A DNA stretch of 64,000 bases from Ureibacillus manganicus DSM 26584. Its GTDB lineage: Bacteria > Bacillota > Bacilli > Bacillales_A > Planococcaceae. Within the stretch, counting starts at the first letter, position 1, and the number at the start of each line of letters is the position of its first letter. This document shows, piece by piece, positions 61,879-64,000 of this stretch. Below the pieces are notes generated by a model, which saw only the letters and a program-made list of their open reading frames with translations, searched no databases and was not told the DNA's origin. The position numbers and the translations under genes are program-made. The DNA lies in NCBI RefSeq assembly GCF_000772945.1, contig NZ_JPVN01000012.1, forward strand, positions 1-64,000, read 5' to 3'.

Positions 61879-63048
61879 ATGTTATCTCAACAAACAATCG
61901 ACATTATTAAATCAACAGTACCGGTATTAGAACAACATGGTGTTACAATTACAAAAACTTTCTATCAAAACATGTTTAATGAACATCCAGAATTACTAAA
62001 CATTTTTAACAAAGCAAACCAACAAAGAGGACGTCAACAAACTGCTTTAGCAAACACTGTTTTAGCTGCAGCAAAATACATTGACAACCTTGAGCCAATC
62101 GTTCCAGTAGTAATGCAAATTGCACATAAACACCGTGCATTAGGTATTCTTCCAGAACATTATCCTATCGTTGGTGAAAATTTATTAAAAGCAATTAAAG
62201 AAGTACTTGGAGATGCTGCAACAGACGATATTATCGGTGCGTGGGCAAATGCATACGGAGTTATCGCAGATGTATTTATCTCAGTTGAAGAAGATTTATA
62301 CCAAAAAGCTGAGGCTAACGGAGGATGGCGTTTATTTAAGCTGTTTAAAGTAGCTAAAAAAGTTGAGGAAAATGCAGAAATTACTTCATTCTATTTAGTA
62401 CCAGAAGATGGTTCTGCTTTACCTGGTTTTGAAGCAGGTCAATATATTACGGTCCGTGCAAAAGCACCAGGAGAAGAGTATATTGCAAATCGTCACTACA
62501 CTTTATCTCAACCGTCGAATGCAAATGAATTCCGCATTTCAGTAAAACGTGAAGACGCTTGTGATCCAAAAGGTGTAATTTCAAATTACCTTCACAATAA
62601 TGTAAACGAAGGCGACGTTATTGAAGTAAGTGCACCAGCTGGTTTATTTACTCTAGATAATTCGGACAACCCTGTATTATTTGTTAGCGGTGGTATCGGA
62701 GTAACACCATTAAACACAATGCTTCAATCAATCGAAACTGGACGCGACGTTACATTTGTTCACACAGCTCGCAACGAAAATGTAATCGCTTTCCAAGAAC
62801 AAATTGAAACTAAAGTGAATGAATTAAACGGCAAATACCGCGCCTTCTATTCTGATTCTGAAGGATACATCACAAAAGAAGTATTAGCACCTTATGTGAA
62901 AGAAAATACAGAGCTTTACGTATGTGGTCCAACACCATTCTTAGAAGCAGTAGTTTCTATTGCTAAAGAATTAAATATTCCAAATGATAAAATTCACTAT
63001 GAATTCTTTGGTCCTGCAATGACGTTAAAAGCATTCGCAAACGCTTAA
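61879..63048 (+). CDS. hmp: flavohemoglobin, nitric oxide dioxygenase
   Basis: Converts nitric oxide to nitrate with oxygen and NADPH. The N-terminal globin (about 1-138) has distal Tyr29 in KTFYQNMF and proximal His85 in [10 protein letters not shown]. The FAD domain (about 150-255) has [10 protein letters not shown] and the NAD domain (255-389) has [26 protein letters not shown] and HYEFFGP. Length 389 aa is normal. It is divergent from nsrR and likely repressed by it. RBS GAAAGGA before the ATG. Confidence 0.97.
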   Translation: MLSQQTIDIIKSTVPVLEQHGVTITKTFYQNMFNEHPELLNIFNKANQQRGRQQTALANTVLAAAKYIDNLEPIVPVVMQIAHKHRALGILPEHYPIVGENLLKAIKEVLGDAATDDIIGAWANAYGVIADVFISVEEDLYQKAEANGGWRLFKLFKVAKKVEENAEITSFYLVPEDGSALPGFEAGQYITVRAKAPGEEYIANRHYTLSQPSNANEFRISVKREDACDPKGVISNYLHNNVNEGDVIEVSAPAGLFTLDNSDNPVLFVSGGIGVTPLNTMLQSIETGRDVTFVHTARNENVIAFQEQIETKVNELNGKYRAFYSDSEGYITKEVLAPYVKENTELYVCGPTPFLEAVVSIAKELNIPNDKIHYEFFGPAMTLKAFANA

Positions 63049-63087
63049 TTAATACGAGCGATTCAAATTTAAATCCTAACATTATTT

Positions 63088-63133
63088 AGTCCTGAATGAT
63101 TGGCCCACCATCCAATCGTCCAGGACCTTTTTT
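63088..63133 (+). terminator. terminator of hmp
   Basis: A long imperfect stem (AGTCCTG/CAGGACC with inner ATGATTGG/CCAATCGT) is followed by TTTTTT. It ends within two bases of the opposing gene. Confidence 0.85.
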
Positions 63134-64000
63134 AACTTCGCGAATATATATTTAGTCCTTCTATTACTTCACATTTTACTAAACCTTCACTTTCTAAAAT
63201 ATCTAAATATCCGATTGTTTTAGATATTGTTAGTCCTAGCTGAGTTCTGTAAATTGATGAATATAGTTGTTGTGTTACTTCTATGACTGATTTCGGTTTA
63301 TCTAAAATATCATAAACCTGCTCTGCTCTCACTCGGTCTCTTTCAAGCCTTGTTGTAATAAGCTCAGACACGTTTGTTATTTCGTTACCGTGCCCAGCGT
63401 ATACCTTATTTACTTGGAGATCTTTTAATAATACTAAAGAATTTCTATATTCTAGTAATGCTTTAGATCGTTCTAAAGTTAAATTTACAGGAGGTTCTAT
63501 TAATGGGTTTGAGGCAACATGCTCTAACAGTAAATCACCACCGATAACAGAGTTTGATTTCGTATCATGGAAAATGAGATGGCTTTCAGCATGACCTGGC
63601 GTATAATACGCCTTTAAACCAGGATGACCAGGAACTTCATCTTGATCTTTAAGTAATTGAGTTAATGGAATCGTTCCAAAATAAGACATTTCTTCACGAT
63701 TCTCTAAATATTTTTCAATAAACTTTTCAGGTACTGCGTTTCTCTTTAAATGAAATCTGTAAAATTCGCTTCGGTACTCTAGAAAGTCTTTATTTTTTCT
63801 TAGAAAATGATCAATATATTCATGGCCTAGAATGTTAGCTTTTGGAAAGGCATCTACCCATCCTGCATGATCTGGATGATGATGCGTTAAGACAACCTGT
63901 TCAATGTCATTAAGATTATATCCAGCATCATTAATACCCTGCTTTAATGCCTCATAAGCATCTTTCGTCTTAGTACCAGCATCGAAAAGTGATAAAGTAT
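63132..64000 (-). CDS. metallo-beta-lactamase fold hydrolase, 5' end off the window
   Basis: Partial: at least 288 residues are visible and the start lies beyond 64000. The zinc motif is LTHHHPDHAGW (HxHxDH), followed by the metal histidine in YYTPGHAESH and the aspartate in VIGGDLLLE, with a late histidine in VYAGHGNEI. The C-terminal part (about 75 residues) includes a winged-helix-like region with VIEVTQQLYSS and ILESEGLV, as in the larger MBL-fold proteins of the LACTB2/glyoxalase-II-like type. The shorter frame starting at the internal ATG (63689) would lose the zinc site, so the longer one is right. Substrate unknown. Confidence 0.85.
   Translation of the reverse strand, partial: TLSLFDAGTKTKDAYEALKQGINDAGYNLNDIEQVVLTHHHPDHAGWVDAFPKANILGHEYIDHFLRKNKDFLEYRSEFYRFHLKRNAVPEKFIEKYLENREEMSYFGTIPLTQLLKDQDEVPGHPGLKAYYTPGHAESHLIFHDTKSNSVIGGDLLLEHVASNPLIEPPVNLTLERSKALLEYRNSLVLLKDLQVNKVYAGHGNEITNVSELITTRLERDRVRAEQVYDILDKPKSVIEVTQQLYSSIYRTQLGLTISKTIGYLDILESEGLVKCEVIEGLNIYSRS

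Noticed and set aside
1-64000. CRISPR arrays, tRNA or rRNA genes, insertion sequences, prophage
   Set aside because: No regular spaced repeats, no cloverleaf or rRNA sequence, no transposase, integrase or phage structural motifs were seen.

Overview
The window reads as chromosome of a low-GC, Gram-positive, endospore-forming member of the Bacillales. The evidence is a GerA-family germinant receptor operon, two CotB-like spore coat proteins, a Spo0E-like phosphatase, a four-gene quinol oxidase operon, a T-box leader on proBA, and strong AGGAGG-type ribosome binding sites with frequent TTG and GTG starts. Gene content resembles the Lysinibacillus/Solibacillus side of the order, but that is inference. 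I see no rRNA, tRNA, CRISPR array, insertion sequence or prophage.

Layout. 0.6-4.2 kb: a small unknown gene, a PAS-GGDEF cyclase, a membrane protein, 3-methyladenine glycosylase (tag) and a methyltransferase. 4.4-8.7 kb: a minus-strand gerK-type operon (A, B, C and a 53-residue D-type gene that is easily missed). 8.9-15.2 kb: a B12/radical-SAM protein, an AsnC regulator with its aminotransferase (alaR-alaT-like), and a GATE-type membrane protein with an amidohydrolase. 15.2-17.7 kb: an MscS-type channel and a divergent protein-kinase-like gene. 18.2-22.0 kb: qoxABCD. 22-26.7 kb: small or unknown genes, an AraC-GyrI regulator, a TRM11-like methyltransferase and an SCP2 protein. 27.1-31.0 kb: a four-gene glycan cassette (GT2, WbqC, PIG-L deacetylase, DegT aminotransferase). 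31.1-37.7 kb: CbpA-like protein, alpha carbonic anhydrase, yqhG-yqhH and a coiled-coil protein with an internal duplication.

38.2-41.6 kb is the most unusual part. Two short operons each encode two paralogous 40-45 residue proteins (starting MWVVTVFE or a close variant). Each operon is preceded by the same promoter block with an Fnr-like TGTGA-N6-TCACT box, and each ends in its own terminator. A DoxX gene and a quinone-oxidoreductase-like gene lie between them, and a Spo0E-like gene follows. None of the four microproteins matches a family I know.

41.7-51.5 kb: a frameshifted MFS transporter, a PrpE-like phosphatase, an operon pairing a Tat-exported gluconate-dehydrogenase-type oxidoreductase with its own tatA-tatC, ilvE, a rhomboid protease, a GNAT protein and a VOC protein. 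51.9-54.6 kb: T-box-controlled proBA. 54.7-61.1 kb: a luciferase-like oxidoreductase, two CotB-like proteins, argGH and an SDR. 61.2-63.0 kb: nsrR divergent from hmp, with NsrR-like operator repeats between them. The right edge cuts a metallo-beta-lactamase-fold hydrolase.

Together the genes cover spore germination and coat, respiration and low-oxygen or NO adaptation, proline and arginine synthesis, and envelope functions. Starts were often moved downstream of the longest frame where a clear ribosome binding site decided it. All functional names come from recognising motifs by eye, without database search.
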